Positions 14,791-28,504 of a DNA stretch of 64,000 bases are shown here, one piece after another. The DNA comes from Pithys albifrons albifrons (Eukaryota; Chordata; Aves; Passeriformes; Thamnophilidae), in assembly GCF_047495875.1 (NCBI RefSeq), contig NC_092462.1, positions 37,477,523 to 37,541,522 on the forward strand. Reading direction: 5' to 3'. Numbering within the stretch: position 1 is the stretch's first letter; every line of letters begins with the position of its first letter. Position numbers and translations under genes: made by a program. The notes beneath the pieces are model-generated. The model searched no databases. It had not been told where the DNA came from and saw only the letters and a program-made list of their open reading frames with translations.

Positions 14791-14830
14791 AATTCTTTGA
14801 GAGATCGAGTAATTCTTTGAGAGATTGAAG
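14791..14830 (+). repeat. Tandem duplication, 20-bp period
   Basis: AATTCTTTGAGAGATCGAGT at 14791-14810 is followed directly by AATTCTTTGAGAGATTGAAG at 14811-14830. The two units differ at three positions. Confidence 0.85.
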
Positions 14831-16265
14831 CTTGCTGATAAGAGTTGTCTCTCTTATTTGGACAGATTAGTTTGATTTGAGGTTTTTAGAGTACAAGATA
14901 ATAATTCTTTTCCAACATGGGTTCACACTTTAGTTAACTAAACATTGTGGTTTTTTCTTAAATCCAGTGTAACCTAACCTGCAGATTACAAAATCAATTA
15001 TTAATGCCAAAAGCCTTAGTATTCTGCAAATCGGTACCCATGGAGCTTGAGTTCTGTTGTGGCATGGATCAGCAAGAAACTACAAAAATACTGATTTAAA
15101 CAAATCACTATTTTCCTTCTGCTGTTTCTGAAAATGTGCAGGTAATTGCATAAAATAGAAAGACACTGTATTTCACCTGTATGCAGAGCTGTTTCATCGT
15201 AAGCTAATGTAACTGTAGAGATTATAATTTAAAGCTCATTAAAATATTTGTTAAAAATCTATTGTATTGTAACAATTTAAAAAAAAATGTACTCATAGAA
15301 GGCTTTTAGCTTTTACAAATACTTAGACAGGTCAAGATAAGTTTTACCATATAGTGCAGTCAAAAATACAGAATATGCTATCTCATTGCTGCAGAAATTG
15401 ATGTTTTGTACCAAATTTTTTGTTTGTGCTCAAACATTCCAGGTGGCAAATTTGGCTAAAGTTACTTTCTGCATCTGACCCTTCTCTTAAAATGTTTCTA
15501 TTACAACAGAATGTGCAAACAAAAACCAAAAATCCATTTCTATTGAAAAGATTGGTCAGCTTGGGTTATTTAAGAAAAGCAGTAATAAATGGTAGTTATC
15601 TTTTTTCTAATATTACTGTGTCTGCTGGATCAGTGGTTTCAGATTTGCTGCAATGGTGTTATCAGTTGTATCAGATATTTGAACAATGTTACAGTCATGA
15701 AGCAAATTTTATTTTTATAAATAAGAGTTGCACCAAAGGAGAAGAAGGAAATAGAAAATGCTTCTGTCATTATTGCTGTTCTCATGAAGCAACAAATAAG
15801 TTGAATATTACATGTGAGGGATAACTGTAGTGAACATTCTGTACTGTTTTATAAAATCTGTTATGGAAGAGCTAATGGGCTTTTAGGAAAAAAAGATAAC
15901 GGGCTTTTATTCAAAAGCAAATTACTTTAGAAATTATCATAATAAAATAAAATTTTAATCACCATCACATCAAATAGGTATCTCAAAGTGAGAAATATAT
16001 TCCTACTTAAAACACCTGACTCAAATATAAAAGCACTTTATGTGTCAAGTTGGTCCTGTGGCCAGTGCGAAACAGCGTGACATTTAGCACAGTAAAAATC
16101 TAAAGACACTTTCCTAGATTTGAGGAAAAATGTGTATGTGAAAAGTCTATAAACAATAAGCACTCTTGTATCTTTATTATATTCATCCTTGCAGTGTTGC
16201 ACACTGCAGGTAGTCAAAAACTTAATTAGTCCCCAGACTGTAAATAGCTGTCTCTGGTTTTTGTG

Positions 16266-16280
16266 TTTTTTTTTTTTTTT
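16266..16280 (+). repeat. Poly-T tract
   Basis: A run of 15 T residues is followed by AATTAA. On the minus strand it reads as a poly-A run, but no polyadenylation signal or retroposed gene body precedes it. Confidence 0.9.
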
Positions 16281-18751
16281 AATTAACTTTTAGAAATGAC
16301 AAAATTACTAGGAATCTGATTCTCTGCCATGAACACAGGGTTCTGTTTTGGTTTTGGGGATTTGGTGTTTTGTTGGTTTTGTGGAGAATTTTTTGTGTGT
16401 GTTTGTTTTTCTGTTTGTAAGGAGAAGAAGGCTGTTTATATAAAAGAACATACTGAAAATTTTCTGTGACTGTGGGGGACATGATTAAAAACCTCATAAA
16501 CCTAACATGTAATTAATTCTTTCAGGAGTCACTCAAACCATTGGTTATGTTGTTCATCAGAAGGGTCTTAGACACCTTTTTTGGCTCAAAGACCAATACT
16601 GACAAAAATCCTGCTTAGTCTCTTCAAGCCCCGTTCATATCTCTTGATGTTAAAAATAATGTTAAAAAAACAGTCATTAATAATGTGCAGCATTAACAAA
16701 ACATCAGGTATGATTTTTAAACTTGCTGAAAATGAAAAGTTGAATATGGTTGCAGGCTCTCCTACAAGCTTACACTGTTGTGCTGCCAAAGCACTCTTCA
16801 TTTGAAAGAGAAGACCTGGAGAAGCGTACTCTGTCAGCATGCGTTCATTTAGATCTGTCATAGATGCTTATGTTCCTTGAGTTTGGTTGCTTTTCATCAA
16901 ATTGGAAATAAGTCAAGTGAAAATAAAACAAAAGAATTAGGGTTTAGATGTTTTCATTATTGAGCAAATCCATCAGCAGCTTTGACCAGAAGGCAGAAAG
17001 AGATGAGGGTTGCATGATCTGAGGATTTATTTTTTTAATTATGCCTTCTAGACCCTATCTCTTGTCCTACAGTCAGTTCAAATTGTCCTTTGGGAAGCCA
17101 GGATTCACTCCCAGACCTTGTAGGTCACCTTTGACAACTCATGGTGTTTCACATTGAATTAATATGGAGCCCAAAATCCTCTGAAGTTCTATGTATTTCA
17201 TTTCCCGTCTGTTGAACTAATAATACCAACACTGTCCTCCAAAGCAATTGGAGTATGTGTTTTCTGGAGAGAAGCTCAGGGAGCTGTGTCTGCTTGGCCT
17301 TAACCAGAACAGGTGTTCATATGCATTATATTAGTGGGTATAAATATCTGACCATGAGGAGTAAAGAAGACACGGAGCCAGACCTTTTTTAGTGGTGCTG
17401 AGGGAGAGGGTAAAAGGCAATTGGCACTGACTGAAGCATAGTAAAATCCATTTAGACATACTGCGATGTGCCCAGGATAGCTACTTGGTGCTATTGATTT
17501 TCATTCTGCTGTCTTCTTTGGGGGATTTAGAGTACTTTTGCCTGTGTTACCCAAGTCATTCTTATCAGTCAAGAAATACAGCTTTTCAATTGCTTCTCCT
17601 TTATAGTAATACGAGATGTCAGCATGTAACTCATTGTTGATGTGACAAATTAACTGAAATTGCCCTGGTCCTTTCATCGAGTTGAGAATGGATGTTTTGA
17701 AGATGTTAGGTATTAAAAGAAATCAGAATTTTTTGAGAATATTTTCAATAGCTTTTAGGATAGATACAACAGAATTGTTAAGCTCAGAACTTTCATTGGG
17801 GTATCACCTGATGTAGTCAACACAGGAGTCCATGAGCCCTTTTCCTGATACTTGTAAAATACATGTGTTTAAAATTCTGCATCCTGAATGACAGTGCATA
17901 CTGCAAGATCTTAATCCATGGATGATGGATGCAAGACAGTGCCTGTGCTAAAGAAGCTGTTAATCTTTTCATGCCAATGTATATTATTAAACATCTGTAA
18001 TCCTCCATAACTTGACATGATAAATCACAACTTTCCAGCATGCAAATGCAGCATTACAGACTTCTCATTCACCCAATGCTCAAGCACTCATACACTGGGT
18101 CAGTAGGAAATTCTGAAGTTTTTAAGACTCATGTTTTAAGTTAGTTTTTGGCTCCAGTTTTGTGACTTTAAAAACATAACTGTAGTACAGCAATAACAGC
18201 TTTTACAGCTGTCTATAAAAAAAATCTCAGTAATGAAATGCTTGGGAGCTTGGCATTTTCTAAATAACATTATTAACAACTTTGATTTGGATTTGATGGC
18301 ATGATCCTACTGGGTAGTTCATGATAATGTAAAATATAAAAGCACAAAAAGTCTGATGTAAGTGTTTCAAAATGAAATAAACTTGAGTCATTCAGATGTC
18401 ACAGACTAAATCAAGTGCTGCCCTTTTTTTGATATGCTGGGCTAATTATTTCTACTAATGTAAATGTCAGTGCAATGAACACTTATTTACTGTGGCATAA
18501 CAAATAAATGGCACAGGAAATCTGAGCATATGAAGAAATTTATCATGTCCCAGAGTCTCTATTATATAGCTTCAATCTAAGGATTTAGAAAAGAATTGGT
18601 TTCATATTTTTAAAAATGTTTTAAAAGCATATAAAAATGCAGTAAAAATAAAAGGCAATAATTATGTCTTAATGTATTCTTTTTCCTTATTTTTTAAATA
18701 TTTCAGATTTAGAGCCTTTACCACCTTCTCTTGATAGCAAGTAGTAGTTTT

Positions 18752-19249
18752 CTACATTTTACTGAACATAATTTGCTTCATCGTCAGTGTCTCCCAACCT
18801 AATGTGGGTCCATCGAGATCTGCAGTAGTCATTTGTTTGAAGTGTGTGGGAGAGTGACACTGCAGGATGATGTCCCACAAATGTCCCCCTGATGCTCTTG
18901 TCTCTCCAGTTCTGTGTGGGGATGTCTCATATGTCTCTGAAGTGCCTCTCCAGTGGGCAACAGTTTTGGCAGGCATTGGCTGGCCAGCAGCAGTGCGGGA
19001 CTGATTGGAACTGTCTGTGAATGGCATCAAAAGGTGGGTGCCACAGCGTGCAGGGCAGCTGCTGCTCCCCCTCAGAGTGTGCCAGTGCATGTACTGCAGC
19101 CACTGCTCCCCACCTAGAGGGATAGAATCCCAGAGAAGGACCCTGACAGGAAACAGGTTGTTTGGGTGCTCAAAACTATCAGCTGATATTTTTAGTCTGT
19201 GTGATGCCTTGCTTCTTCTGTCTTTAGGAAAGATCCGTAATGGATCCAA
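18752..19249 (-). other. GC-richer block holding the longest open frame (165 codons)
   Basis: The minus strand is open for 165 codons here, the longest open frame in the window, and base composition is visibly more GC-rich between about 18780 and 19170. The predicted peptide is rich in Ser, Thr, His and Arg, has no hydrophobic core, repeats or signal sequence, and resembles no family I know. The plus strand is also open for 97 codons across 19005-19298, so the openness may simply reflect composition. I read it as a fragment of an old repeat or an untranslated sequence rather than a gene. Confidence 0.3.
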
Positions 19250-20130
19250 ATTACTATATACGATATTTTATGGTTATGGGAACCTTACAGGTGCTTAAGG
19301 ACTGATTTGTACCTGTTCACTGTGCATAATACTTGTATGCAGATCTCAGTTCAGATATAGGGTCTTTTTTGGTTTTTTTTTAGTCTTAACACTGAAGAGA
19401 TGCAGGAAAAGAGAGCCACAGAGACAATGTTCAGAGCTTAAGCATAAAGGTGTAGAGATGAGATAATGTGATGCTTGGAATTTATACCTTTTCCATAGAT
19501 CAAGCTGTCTTGAATCAAGCACATCCTTAGGGCAAATAATACTTTGGGTTTTACCTCTAAGATCCTCTGCCAGTCACTGTATGAGAATGGATTTTGCTTG
19601 ACTATGGAAGTGAGAGAGCACTTGACTTCAGATTTGGGTGCCATGGTGCTAAGATTTCAGTTTGATGGTCTTGTGCTAAAATATAGCATAATAGGAAAAA
19701 GGGGAAATCTTTTAAAATGAATAGTTTTCATGACTGACCCAGCTACGGGGGAGGAAGTTTCATGAGGATGTCTGTCTTCATATATTTGTGATAATACTAG
19801 AAGAGAAACTTGGATAATGAAGATGTTGTGATTTTGCAGCTGATTTATAATAAATATATGGTCATATATCTAGTGACGCCACTCTTTAAAAAATCATCCT
19901 TAATTTTATTCTGATAAAAGAATGAATTTCATTGCTCAGTGTGTTCTGATTTTTTTTTTGGTTATTGGTCAGAGCTTAGAGCCCTGAGAGTGATCAGTAT
20001 TAACAAGGATAGAAAAAAAAAGTTATGAATTATCTGTTTTACACAACACTGTTTACAAATACCATACAGAATCTTTTATTCCAAGAACAAAGAGGAATCA
20101 AAAAAAGTTGGTTTTATGCTTCTTTTGAAA

Positions 20131-20155
20131 CATCCCTGGAGGTGTCCAAGCTCAG
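20131..20155 (+). mobile_element. Possible CR1 remnant
   Basis: The string CATCCCTGGAGGTGTCCAAG resembles the conserved stretch that lies about 100 bases before the 3' end in many avian CR1 LINEs. The expected downstream part and the terminal octamer are not present, so this is either a very truncated fragment or a chance match. Confidence 0.3.
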
Positions 20156-23100
20156 TACTTATTTATGCCTTTATTTCCCATGTGCATCTTTTCCTGTGTG
20201 TGAATAAGTGCTTGTTTTCTAAGTAAGATTATTTTCTAAAATTCGTTAAACAGATTATGCTGATTGACATATGATATTTTGTTAATGCAGTATCCAGTTG
20301 TATATTGGTGTTTAGTAAAATAACCCTAGAGCTAGTGAGCAAAGCTTCAGGCTCAAAGTGAATCTGTAATTGTATCTTCTTTTAAACAAAACAAAGCAAA
20401 ACAAGAAAAAAAAAGGAAAAAGTAATATGCATTTCCATTGATATATCCTCTTCCCTTGAATCAGTCACCTCTAATTGTCTGCCTCCACAGAGTGAAATTA
20501 AAAATAAATGAATTATTCAATGAAGGTACTTGTCTCTGAGTTGGAGCTTTCAAATGTCACAGCAGAGAAGCTTTTTTCCCTCTCTGAGGGATGCAATAGT
20601 CTGTGACTGAGTTTTCCGTAATTGTGCTATTTTTGGGGCTTATAATATTCTCTGTAATTGTACCAGATGTTGAGTCTTCTCTGGAGGAGAAAAGTCTTCT
20701 GAGTCTATGTAGTAGTACATCAGTCTTCCATCCCAAAAGGTTTGAGGTTAATGTGAAAATGAAATAGTAAGGCAGTTGCTGTATGTAATGTTCCTGTAGA
20801 TGGGTAATTCCTTTTGGACTGAAACACTTAACAGTGTGCAACGCAAAGGTGCATACTACATGTTAAAAATGGTTGGATGATACATTGTTGTAGGATTTTT
20901 TTTGACAGTCAGTCAAAATCTAAGACTTTGTATGCTATTATTTGCTATTGTAATAGTTCTGAAATTATGAAAATTTGTGAGTTCAAGAGGCTGTAAAGGC
21001 ATACTGCACTGTGTGCGGGTGACTTACAGATGTGTTTTGGAGGGGAAAATTCTGAGTATGTTTGGGCTAATCAGCTGAGCTTGTTTCTCATCGCTGTATC
21101 AGCTCATGGTTAATTGTGTATTCAGCACAAATTCAGAATCAGGATCCATTGGCACATTCTATCATGTGATGTCATACTCACCTACTCAGAACTTGTCTTA
21201 CTGAGATGAACTGTAGAGGTTTATGGGCTTTCTTTTGTGTCCTTACAAATAGAAACACTTGAATATTGTTATCTGTTATTCTACCAGAGAGTCAACCTGT
21301 GTGTAATTAAAGCTGAGCTCATTCTAGTTTGATGCAAAATAGAAAATAGTTTAAATTTTCAATGCATCCAAAAAGATGGAGAACTGAAATAAGTATATTA
21401 CAAATTTTTTAATTTTTTTTTTCTTTTCCTTCCTTCTCAGCTAGAAATGCTTTAGAAATGGGAGCTCTTCCTGTCATTATCATCTGGAAAAAAAGAGTCA
21501 TGTGAGCATACTTGCAGTTTTACAGTGGACCCTTTTAGCAGTTTTAAACATTCCAGAAACTGTGTTTTGAGGTCTTTCAAAATGCAATTTGTTTACCCTT
21601 AGGCAGAAGTGCTTTTGTATCTTGTTAAACAATATAGCAACAACAGCAACAACAATTTAAAAAAAAATCCTTCAGTTGCTGACAAGGGAGACATTTAGTG
21701 GAGAAACCAAAGGCAGTTCTGATTTCTTCAGAGCTATACAATTTGCACTGCAAAACTCTTGCTCTTTCCAGAGAGTTTGGCTGTGAAACTTGACATCCCA
21801 TCCTAAGCCCTGTTTCATGCTCACTGCAGAAGTAAAACTAGTGTGTACACAGGGTGAATTTCATGAAGTCCAGTCCAGTCCCTCTAAGGGTCTCAATGAT
21901 GAGTCCTCATTGAGACTATGCTGTCTGAATACTAGTCTTAAGAAGTGTCATGCAAGAGCATTGCATTTAATTCCCCTTACATTGTAAGGGTGTTAGAGCT
22001 GAAAAATCATGATATGATGTGAGGGAATTAAGGACTTTATTACCGAAAAAATCCAACTATCCAAACAAAACTCAGTTCTTAAACAGAGACTTATGATGGC
22101 ACCAACACTATGGTTTTTGATTTGTTCATGTCTTATGTCCTCTTAGGGCAATGTTACCCTTCCAAAATATAAGCCACACAAAGATTTCTATTAGCTTTTT
22201 GTGTATCGTGTGATACTTGGGTTTATATTTATCCTTTAACTAACTTTAGTGGCTATATTTATTTAACTATATTATGCTTGCAAGAAGGCCTGCTGGTACT
22301 TGTAAAAGTTATCAGGTAAAGTAACTACGTGTAATTAATATTTTAACAGCAATGGCATCAAAATGCAAATAGACTACAGGAACTCAGCTCTAAAATGTAC
22401 TACTCAGCTTTCTTTCAGTGTCCTGCAAACTTACCATTAAATCACTATTTTAAGGGATAGAAGCTAGCATAGAAATAAAGGGTCACAACAGTAAAGTTTA
22501 TCCTGCTTCTGATAGTTTTGATAGTCTTGATTTTTTGAGATCAAGTGATTCACACCAGCTGTACCCATACTGACAAGAGCTAGAAGTTTAATTGAAGTGA
22601 ATCTGGCTGGGCCTGACTTCCAAAGAGCCATCTAGTGCCTCAGAGTAGATGGTTTTTGGAATTTGGACTCATGAATCATGACTAATGCTCTTGCAGACTG
22701 TGTTCTACCTTATGCTTCTTACTTTAAAAACCAAGCAATTTCATATTACTATTAGATCATTAGCATTGTTTGAACTGAATTTAGTGAGTTCATTTTAAGG
22801 ACATGAAAGGTTAGATATTTTGTTAACTTGAAATATTTTTATCAGGATGTATTAAGTTCTTTGGTTCTTGCAGGTGTGAATCTCTGACCTGTATGATGTT
22901 AAAATATAAAAACAGAGTATTTTCTTGGAATATATCTGCAAAAGTTTTAATAGAAGGGTAAACTCAGACTGGATTGCATTTTGATATTTGTTACCTGTAA
23001 TACTAAGACTAAAAAATGTAGGTCATGCAAGCAGAATATTATGGATTTTTTTTTTTAGTATCTTAGGGATTCATTGGAGAGCACTGAGCTCACAACACTT

Positions 23101-24577
23101 TGTCTTGAATATCCAACATTGTCAGCTAACCCAAAACAGAGATTTTCAGCATGAATCTTTGTCAGCCAGGACTTCTAGCATCTTTTGCTTGAAGGTAACC
23201 AGTGATGCCTGGTATTCCTGACTTCTTGCTTAGAAATTCAAAAGCCTTAGAACCTCAGTTTTAAGGATGGCTTAGCTACCAGATCTGCATCATGTAGCTT
23301 GGCAAATATTTGTCTGTCCTAAAAAGAGAAACCTAACTGAACATGCTGGGACAATTTCACTTGGAGCCTTTGTGTGTCATCCACTTTTGTAGATTTGCAC
23401 CCAGTAGTGTAAAATCAGAAAGGGAAGATGGGTGAGTCCAACATTTGGTGGTTTTTCAAACAATACATGAAGTGCAAAGCTTCACTGTTACATATACGTA
23501 CAATTTTTGTAGAGCTTTTAATATTTCCTGTTAGAAGGATGATCAGATGCTGCATCCCTGGAAGAGTTTTTTGAGAGTGTTTTCACATAAGTTTGATAAC
23601 AGCATTTGTAACATGCATTATATATATGCCCTTTGTACTGAACGTCTTGCTGATTCAAACCTACTGATTCAATCATCTTTGCTTTTCAAAATTTTGTCCA
23701 CTTCCTTTACCACATTTTTCTGAAGCTTTGTACTACTTCCTACAGATCTACATTTGATGTACTTCTAATGGAACTTTTCAGTTCTTAGTTTTCATAAAAA
23801 TACTAGCATTTGACAGACAGAATGATGGAAAAAAAAAAGCTCTAGAAAGATAATTTTGCATAGAAGCAAAATGCAGTTCTTAGCTTTGCCCAAGAACTTG
23901 GAGTCTGGAAAGGGGAAGTCAACTTGCCAGCTACATGTTGTATGGAGGTTTTATGCTGGGTATTTTGTGTTGGTGGTAGTGTGGGTTTAGGTTTTTTTTC
24001 CCCTTATTGCTTATCATGAAGAAAAATCTACAGGATTTGAAAGTGTTTAGAGGATCTCTTTGCTCTGTGCCTTTGATATAGGCCTTTGACCTTGTGTGAG
24101 TACCAGTAATGCAGCAGTAGCTATTGAAAATACTTGAAAAAATATTAAAGGGGACCAATGAAAGGTACAGAGTAACTGTAACTCCAATTTTGCACAGGTG
24201 ATAGTTTACGGAAAAAATCAAGGTGTATTTCATTGTTGGAAGATGAAGCATTTTTGAAACTTGTTCAGTTTTAGTGGTATTTTTGACTTCCGTGAGCTTC
24301 TTGCCAAGCAGTGATGTCAGAACACCGCTGGAAAAAGAAATGCTAAGCACGAGTTCTTTGATATATTTCAACTAAATATTTGTCAAGAACTAAATTCACT
24401 GTTTTCTCACACTGTTTAGAAAACTGGCTTCCTTTACCACAGTAAAGCTTCAATATTTGCATTGAATAAGCTGAATGTTTTATTTGCTTGTGCCAGGAGT
24501 GTTCCTCTGTAATAATGCAAAACACATATGTATGTATATACTTATTTTATTTATTCATTTCTTTACTGTTTTCACAG

Positions 24578-24686
24578 ACACTTTCATTGGGGCTGGGAGA
24601 AGGACAGCTCTTTACCTGGACTGATGGCTTGAAAAGGAAGGACTGGCATGATTATGAAAGCATTCAGAAAGATGCTATGCGTTCAG
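24578..24686 (+). CDS. GALNTL6: GALNTL6-like coding exon (stem region)
   Basis: This 109-nt exon encodes 36 full codons plus one base of a split Gly codon. The peptide runs from [10 protein letters not shown] through [10 protein letters not shown] and DWHDYESIQ to DAMRS. It matches the luminal stem of GALNTL6, about residues 47-82 of the human protein as I remember it, just after the signal anchor. The family are type II Golgi membrane enzymes that move GalNAc from UDP-GalNAc to Ser or Thr to begin mucin-type O-glycans; GALNTL6 itself has little demonstrated activity. The acceptor is a pyrimidine-rich tract ending TTTTCACAG at 24577. The donor is CAG/GTATAC, weaker than consensus at positions +4 to +6. 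The start was set by the AG and by similarity, since the open frame extends upstream into the intron. The closest alternative, GALNT10, differs at more positions. Confidence 0.9.
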
Positions 24687-27600
24687 GTATACATGAGTTC
24701 AGAACAAATTAAAGTGGTTCACTCATTCTTTATGGTTATTTTTTCTTTTAAGTCATCTAAAAGGCATTCCTAGCAACCTTTTTTTTTTAATTGCAACATC
24801 ACAAGGGCATAATGTTCGGAAATAAGGGGTTGGATGAAGCACCTTGTCTCTGAAAACAGCCAGGTTATAATAAAAAATGATGTGTTTCATGCTAATTACT
24901 GTATAATGATTTTGCAGTGGGTAAAAATGCTATAAACAAAATATTTGTCATGTTGAAATCACTTATTAGATGGTGACCAAACAGGAACAAATTGTTGGTT
25001 TCCAAAGGGACATTTAACTGAAGCCAAGTTGCCCTTAAATCAATGAATAATACCTGAGTTCAATGAGCTCAGTAGCTATAACTGCCAAGAATATCTAAGT
25101 TTATCTTGGAAGAAAACTTTTGACACTTTTAGCCTTGTCAAACTCCAATCCTAAATGCTAAAGCTACTTCACTTCATTCTGACAGTCTAAAATTATTTGA
25201 AAATAGGAGAAAATTGTATTTGCAGATACACTGAAGGACACTTTGTTACAATGAGTAATGTAATTTTAATGTACCTTCATGTGCTGCATGCCATAATTGC
25301 AAAGGATGGTTTATGTTCCTCTTTCTGTCATTAGAGTGTGTTCAGATTTGAATTCTTCTTTTCTAATATAATGTACAACTATTCAACATAAGATGAATTA
25401 AATTACAAGAAAGGAAGGGAAACAACAGTTGAATTGCACCTTAATCAGTGTTTGAAAGTCGTTATTTTACAAAGGCCAATCTACTGTTGTAAAATAAATT
25501 ACGCTGTCTTGATCCCACTCTCTTGAGACAGCAAACACCTCCAAAATACCTCTATAGCTGAATCTAGCTGACAAATTCATAAGACTTGGGAAGTACTTAA
25601 TTTTGCAGTAAGTACAAGTAAAACAAGTAAAATATTGCAAATGTAGATCAATTTTGTAAGCTGTTTCCCCCTTTCTCTATTGTCTTTTTCTCCCCCATGT
25701 GCTTAGCTTGGGAGGTAAAAAGGGTGGGTAGGAGGAGGAGAAAGTTGTTTTAGGCAACCTAGAAGTTGTCAGACAAATAAGTATTCTGTTCCACATTTCT
25801 AAATGTAAAATGATAAATATCTAACAGAGAATGTACAAAATAGAAGCAACGTGTGTGTAGAAACTTGCACATGTGTAGGCAATATTACATTTTCTGGTTA
25901 GAATGGACTTTTTGGAGGAATTTGCACTGATGCTTTGGCAATGTACTTTTAATTCTGACTTATTTATTTTTCTAAATAAAAATATATATTTATTTTTCTG
26001 TTTCCTGAGTTTTATATTTTAAGAAACATATTTTAAATTATTTTTGTCATCATTTTTCAATAGATTAAAATAACTTCTAATACTTTCTTTTTTGGAAAAT
26101 CACGATATAGTAATAAAATACAAAGCTAGATTATCTCAGTGCACTCTTTTGGGCATACTATGTAATTTCTCTTCCAAATAACAAAGCAAAATATAGTTGA
26201 AATGAATTTGTAGTTAAAAATCTATCTGAAAGCAGGAAATAACAACAGAGAAAACATTTCTCGGGATATTTCAGGGAAGGCAGTCAATGCTTAATGCACA
26301 GAAAAGAAGAAAGAATTGGAGTGTTTCTTTTAATTCAGTCTAGCTGCTTATCTGTAAAGCTTACAATTTCCTAAGCACTGGGAACATGTATTTCATATTT
26401 TCTAATTATGGAGAGGTACTAGTTTCTCATGAGTATTTCTTCTGTTTCACAGCCAAATATTTTGATCCATTTTTATTTCATGAAGTTGAAATCTATGTTC
26501 CTGAATTTGCATGTTCTCTCCTCTTAAAGCCAAGGAGTAAAGCCATTTGCTTTATGAATATACTACTTATCAGTGTAGAACAAATGTGATGAAATGAAGA
26601 TGATGTCATTCATTCAACCCAATCACTTCCATTTTTCTTTGAATGTTATTCTGTCATTAGCTCAAAATCAGTGACTGAAATATAGAAAAAGGAATGCAAA
26701 AATTTACCTTAAAAGGAAGTAATTTCTAACTAAACATAGATAGTTTAGAAGGAAAAAAAAGGAAAAAAACAAAGTTTAATTGCTTCCATTTTCTGAAGTG
26801 AGGCATTAAGTCAATCAGATATTACAATGGAGGGAGAAGGAACAAAATAAGCTAATCAGAAAAACTGACTTTATTGGAGTTGATATGTCATGCCATCTTT
26901 TTTGACAAGAAATCAGCATTTAAAATAAGAGCTTTTACTATTGATTTATTTTCCTTTGGGAATACAACTGATGACATGCCTTGATGAAGAATATGCTTAA
27001 TTTGCATTAAAAATATGAGAACTGTAAACAAATGCAAATCTTACATCTGTCAATTTTTGTTTCAGTAAGCAATAAACAATGTCTTAAGTATGTATTGGAA
27101 GAGTGCTCTTGCACTGAAGTTCAGAGTTGTGAGTGCACCCTGCATAAACACAGCTTGCATAGCAATAACCTAGGTAGCTGCTGGTGTGCATTATTAGTCC
27201 AACTCCAGCAACACTGATTGTATCTTGGCAGTGTAAACTACCTGCATCTCTAGATAGACTGGACAACCTGAATGCTGAAGCCCCTTATATTGCCATTAGT
27301 CAACTACTCTAATTGTCATTTCTTCATTTCATCAGAGATTTTCCTACTTCCCTTCAGTTGCCTGGGGAGGACCCTGAGGACTTTTCTACCAATATGTTCA
27401 TTTCAGCTTCTTTGTCACAAGCAGCCACCGGTTTTCCAAACTTTATGAACTAGGAATCCGAGATCCCTGAATGCTCCCATGAGGGATGAGATTCACAGGA
27501 GAGAGCCATGAAAAAGCCTAAGGTAGTAATTCAGAAGTATCCATGAGAAGAAATTATGTTGGTTTTACCTCTGTCTTTATGTCCTGGATAGTGAGACTAA

Positions 27601-28454
27601 AAGTCCTCAAGAATCGGTCAGTGTCATTATTCCTACATTTTTGAAAGTTATTTTATCTGTTTCACTCAAAAAAATTCTCAGCTCTACCATCAGTTCCAAG
27701 TAGTACCAGTATGAATTATAGCCCTTTTCAGGTAAAAGGATGGATTCATATATGTAATTCTTAGGCTTTTAAAGAAGTACAGATGGAATGTTTATATTTT
27801 AATATGGTGCTATTTCTGATCATAAAAAGCTATTTCTTACTACAAGTGATAGTTTTCCCCATGTAAAGTACTAGAAAAAGGGAACTAAAGGATTAGAAAA
27901 GGGGAGAATTTCCAGCTAGCAGAACTGATGGAAAAGAAGAAATAAGGTTTAATTTCAGAAATCGTTTTATCAGTTCTATTAGTTATATTAATAGCTATAA
28001 GATAGATATAGAAGGATTGCACACTTGAAGTTCTGTAGTGGTTTTTTTTCATTTTCAATTTTTGTTTTTTAAATACAGTCTATTTTTTATTCCTTTATAA
28101 TGCTTTGGAGATATTTTTGTCTGATTGCATGTGTTTGCTGAAATGATTATTTTCTGTGAGGTTCATTGAAAATTTAGTGTCATTAGCAAGTTTCTGAGAG
28201 AATGGTCACATGTAGAGCTGTGTAAATATAAATATATAAAAACCTTTGTCTTCAAATGAAATTAGTTAAGGGATTGATGAAGTGAATTCTGAGATGTGGC
28301 TGTCAATACTTTTGTGTTTGACTAGTGAGACATTTTGCTTGTCTGCTAATAAGATCTCAGAGAAAAAACCTTTTAGAATGTACAAGAACAGCCAATGGTT
28401 ATTCCAGCAGTTGTCAAGCCATTTGTACAGTCTTTTTTCCTCCTATTTGTATAT

Positions 28455-28504
28455 TTAAATAGTACATCAAAGCATATTATGGAGGGAAGGAATGTACTAT
28501 TTAA
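28455..28504. repeat. Perfect 13-bp inverted repeat (hairpin)
   Basis: The left arm TTAAATAGTACAT (28455-28467) is exactly complementary to the right arm ATGTACTATTTAA (28492-28504), with a 24-base loop. The arms are AT-rich. No target-site duplication is obvious, so a miniature transposon cannot be claimed, and the arms are short for a microRNA precursor. Confidence 0.8.

Larger units (their letters stand above)
1..24577 (+). other. Long intron (or 5' flank) of the GALNTL6-like gene
   Basis: This stretch has no exon that I can support. Reading frames are short and unlike any protein I recognise. Family knowledge says the preceding GALNTL6 exon should encode a short cytoplasmic tail and a signal-anchor helix. 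I looked for a frame starting with a basic run followed by a hydrophobic segment and ending with a donor in the right phase, and did not find one, so the upstream exon is probably before position 1. The DNA is AT-rich with frequent T and A runs and no CpG island or convincing promoter. It is interrupted by GC-richer blocks near 7260-7560, 11500-12050 and 18780-19170, by short local duplications and by a 120-bp segment present twice, listed separately. Confidence 0.75.

Noticed and set aside
15420..15824. 134-codon plus-strand frame with several Cys and His
   Set aside because: The Cys and His spacing fits no zinc-finger pattern, and no other coding sign is visible.
23931..24371. 146-codon minus-strand frame just before the first exon
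   Set aside because: No recognisable family, Lys/Thr/Ser-rich noise-like composition, and it lies antisense to the GALNTL6 intron.
24488..24577. Upstream extension of the first exon with a hydrophobic stretch (signal-anchor candidate)
   Set aside because: The frame is open, but the hydrophobic residues are the translated pyrimidine tract of the acceptor, and the family peptide begins right after the CAG.
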